DNA from: Miniimonas arenae
GTDB taxonomy: Bacteria > Actinomycetota > Actinomycetes > Actinomycetales > Beutenbergiaceae
Assembly: GCF_006351005.1 (NCBI RefSeq)
Contig: NZ_VENP01000006.1
Location: 1 to 64,000, forward strand
Length of the DNA stretch: 64,000 nucleotides
Direction: 5' to 3'
Each line of letters starts with the position of its first letter. Within the stretch, counting starts at the first letter, position 1. The translations under genes were made by a program, and so were the position numbers. Of the stretch, positions 63,561 through 64,000 are shown piece after piece. The notes under the pieces are model-generated. The model searched no databases, was not told where the DNA came from, and saw only the letters and a list, made by a program, of their open reading frames with translations.

Positions 63561-64000
63561 ATGGCGGGATTCTGGGGACGCTCGCGTCGGGCCGAGGAGA
63601 AGGCGCAGCAGGACGAGCAGGACCGGGTCCTCGCGGACCGCGCCGCCTCGGCGCTCGTCTCCGCGGACGAACGCCTCCGCCTCACCCGGGACGAGCTCGC
63701 GTTCGCCACGGCCGAGCTCGGTGAGGCCGCGACCCGCGACCTCGCCGCGGCGCTCGCATCCGTGAGCCACCACCTCGACGAGGCGTTCCGGCTGCACCAG
63801 CTCAACGTCGACGACATCCCCGACACCCCGCAGGAGCAGCGCGAGCGCAACGCGCGCATCGTGCAGCTCGCGGAGTGGGCGACCGGCCTCGTCGAGGAGC
63901 GCACCGCCGCGCTGGCCGACCAGGTCGCCCGGGTGCGCGAGGCCCCCGAGGTCGCGGACCGGATCCGCGACCAGGCCGCGGCGATCCGCACTCGGCTGCC
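63561..64000 (+). CDS. Coiled-coil protein resembling the helical region of TPM-domain proteins (3' partial)
   Basis: At least 146 residues, running off the right edge without a stop. It starts MAGFWGRSRRAEEKAQQDEQ and is almost wholly helical and charged. The segment SHHLDEAFRLHQLNVDDIPDTPQEQRERNARIVQL recalls the helical part after the TPM domain in actinobacterial TPM proteins, but the TPM domain and signal peptide are absent from the N-terminus. Function unknown; the similarity is from memory of the pattern. Confidence 0.65.
   Translation, partial: MAGFWGRSRRAEEKAQQDEQDRVLADRAASALVSADERLRLTRDELAFATAELGEAATRDLAAALASVSHHLDEAFRLHQLNVDDIPDTPQEQRERNARIVQLAEWATGLVEERTAALADQVARVREAPEVADRIRDQAAAIRTRL

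Overview
The window is very GC-rich DNA (most third codon positions G or C) with tightly packed genes, many GTG starts and many 4-nt ATGA/GTGA overlaps. The gene content (NdgR-LeuCD, a TPM-like protein, MMPL/MarR, HutC-type GntR with a DasR-like site, DUF2510, a DUF222-type HNH protein) points to an actinobacterium. A GH74 xyloglucanase remnant with two chitin/cellulose-binding type modules suggests a polysaccharide-degrading member of the Micrococcales (Cellulomonadaceae/Promicromonosporaceae-like). This taxonomic call is an inference. There is no rRNA, no CRISPR array and no intact transposase. The only mobile-looking traces are the HNH gene at the left edge and several arrays of short tandem repeats.

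Layout. 1-1.07 kb: HNH endonuclease-domain protein with a 108-bp repeated tail. 1.3-3.0 kb (minus): plsC-gpsA phospholipid precursor pair. 3.0-4.9 kb: a 39-bp tandem repeat, a 5'-truncated GH74/CBM remnant and a ~22-bp degenerate repeat array. 4.9-12.6 kb (minus): a translationally coupled operon of solute-binding lipoprotein, two permeases, fused double ATPase, luciferase-like monooxygenase and a fused CMD/alkylhydroperoxidase protein. 12.7-16.5 kb: MMPL exporter, MarR regulator and a second luciferase-like oxidoreductase. 16.7-19.4 kb: OafA-type acyltransferase and a VOC protein. 19.4-22.5 kb: leuCD (minus) and divergent ndgR (plus). 22.5-29.8 kb: OmpR-type two-component system, divergent from a LolA-like protein plus ABC exporter, then a membrane protein with a small GntR regulator.

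29.8-36.4 kb (minus): AddAB-like helicase-nuclease pair. 36.5-40.1 kb (minus): FAH-family hydrolase, gltX, HAD phosphatase, tRNA-Gln(CTG), tRNA-Glu(CTC) and terminator. 40.1-48.5 kb: methyltransferase, acyltransferase-like membrane protein with a putative glycosylase, nrdI, NERD-helicase, coiled-coil protein, YigZ/IMPACT protein and TrpB2. 48.5-55.5 kb: Na+/H+-type antiporter, TetR, and a second peptide-type ABC system. 55.6-63.4 kb: PTS general components (EI, HPr) with a DasR-like GntR regulator on the minus strand, divergent from a GlcNAc operon (EIIA, EIICB, nagB, nagA, DUF2510 protein). The right edge cuts a coiled-coil, TPM-protein-like gene.

Most notable observations: (1) the same 17-bp palindrome, GTCTC-N7-GAGAC, lies 2-3 bp upstream of the -10 box in front of both ndgR and the monooxygenase/ABC operon, which suggests NdgR controls both; (2) the GlcNAc EIIC has lost its N-terminal half and the neighbouring NagB carries Met where the catalytic Glu is expected, beside an unusual period-shifting tandem repeat; (3) a CMD-peroxidase fusion sits in the monooxygenase operon; (4) a near-canonical DasR (dre) site lies in front of the GlcNAc operon.
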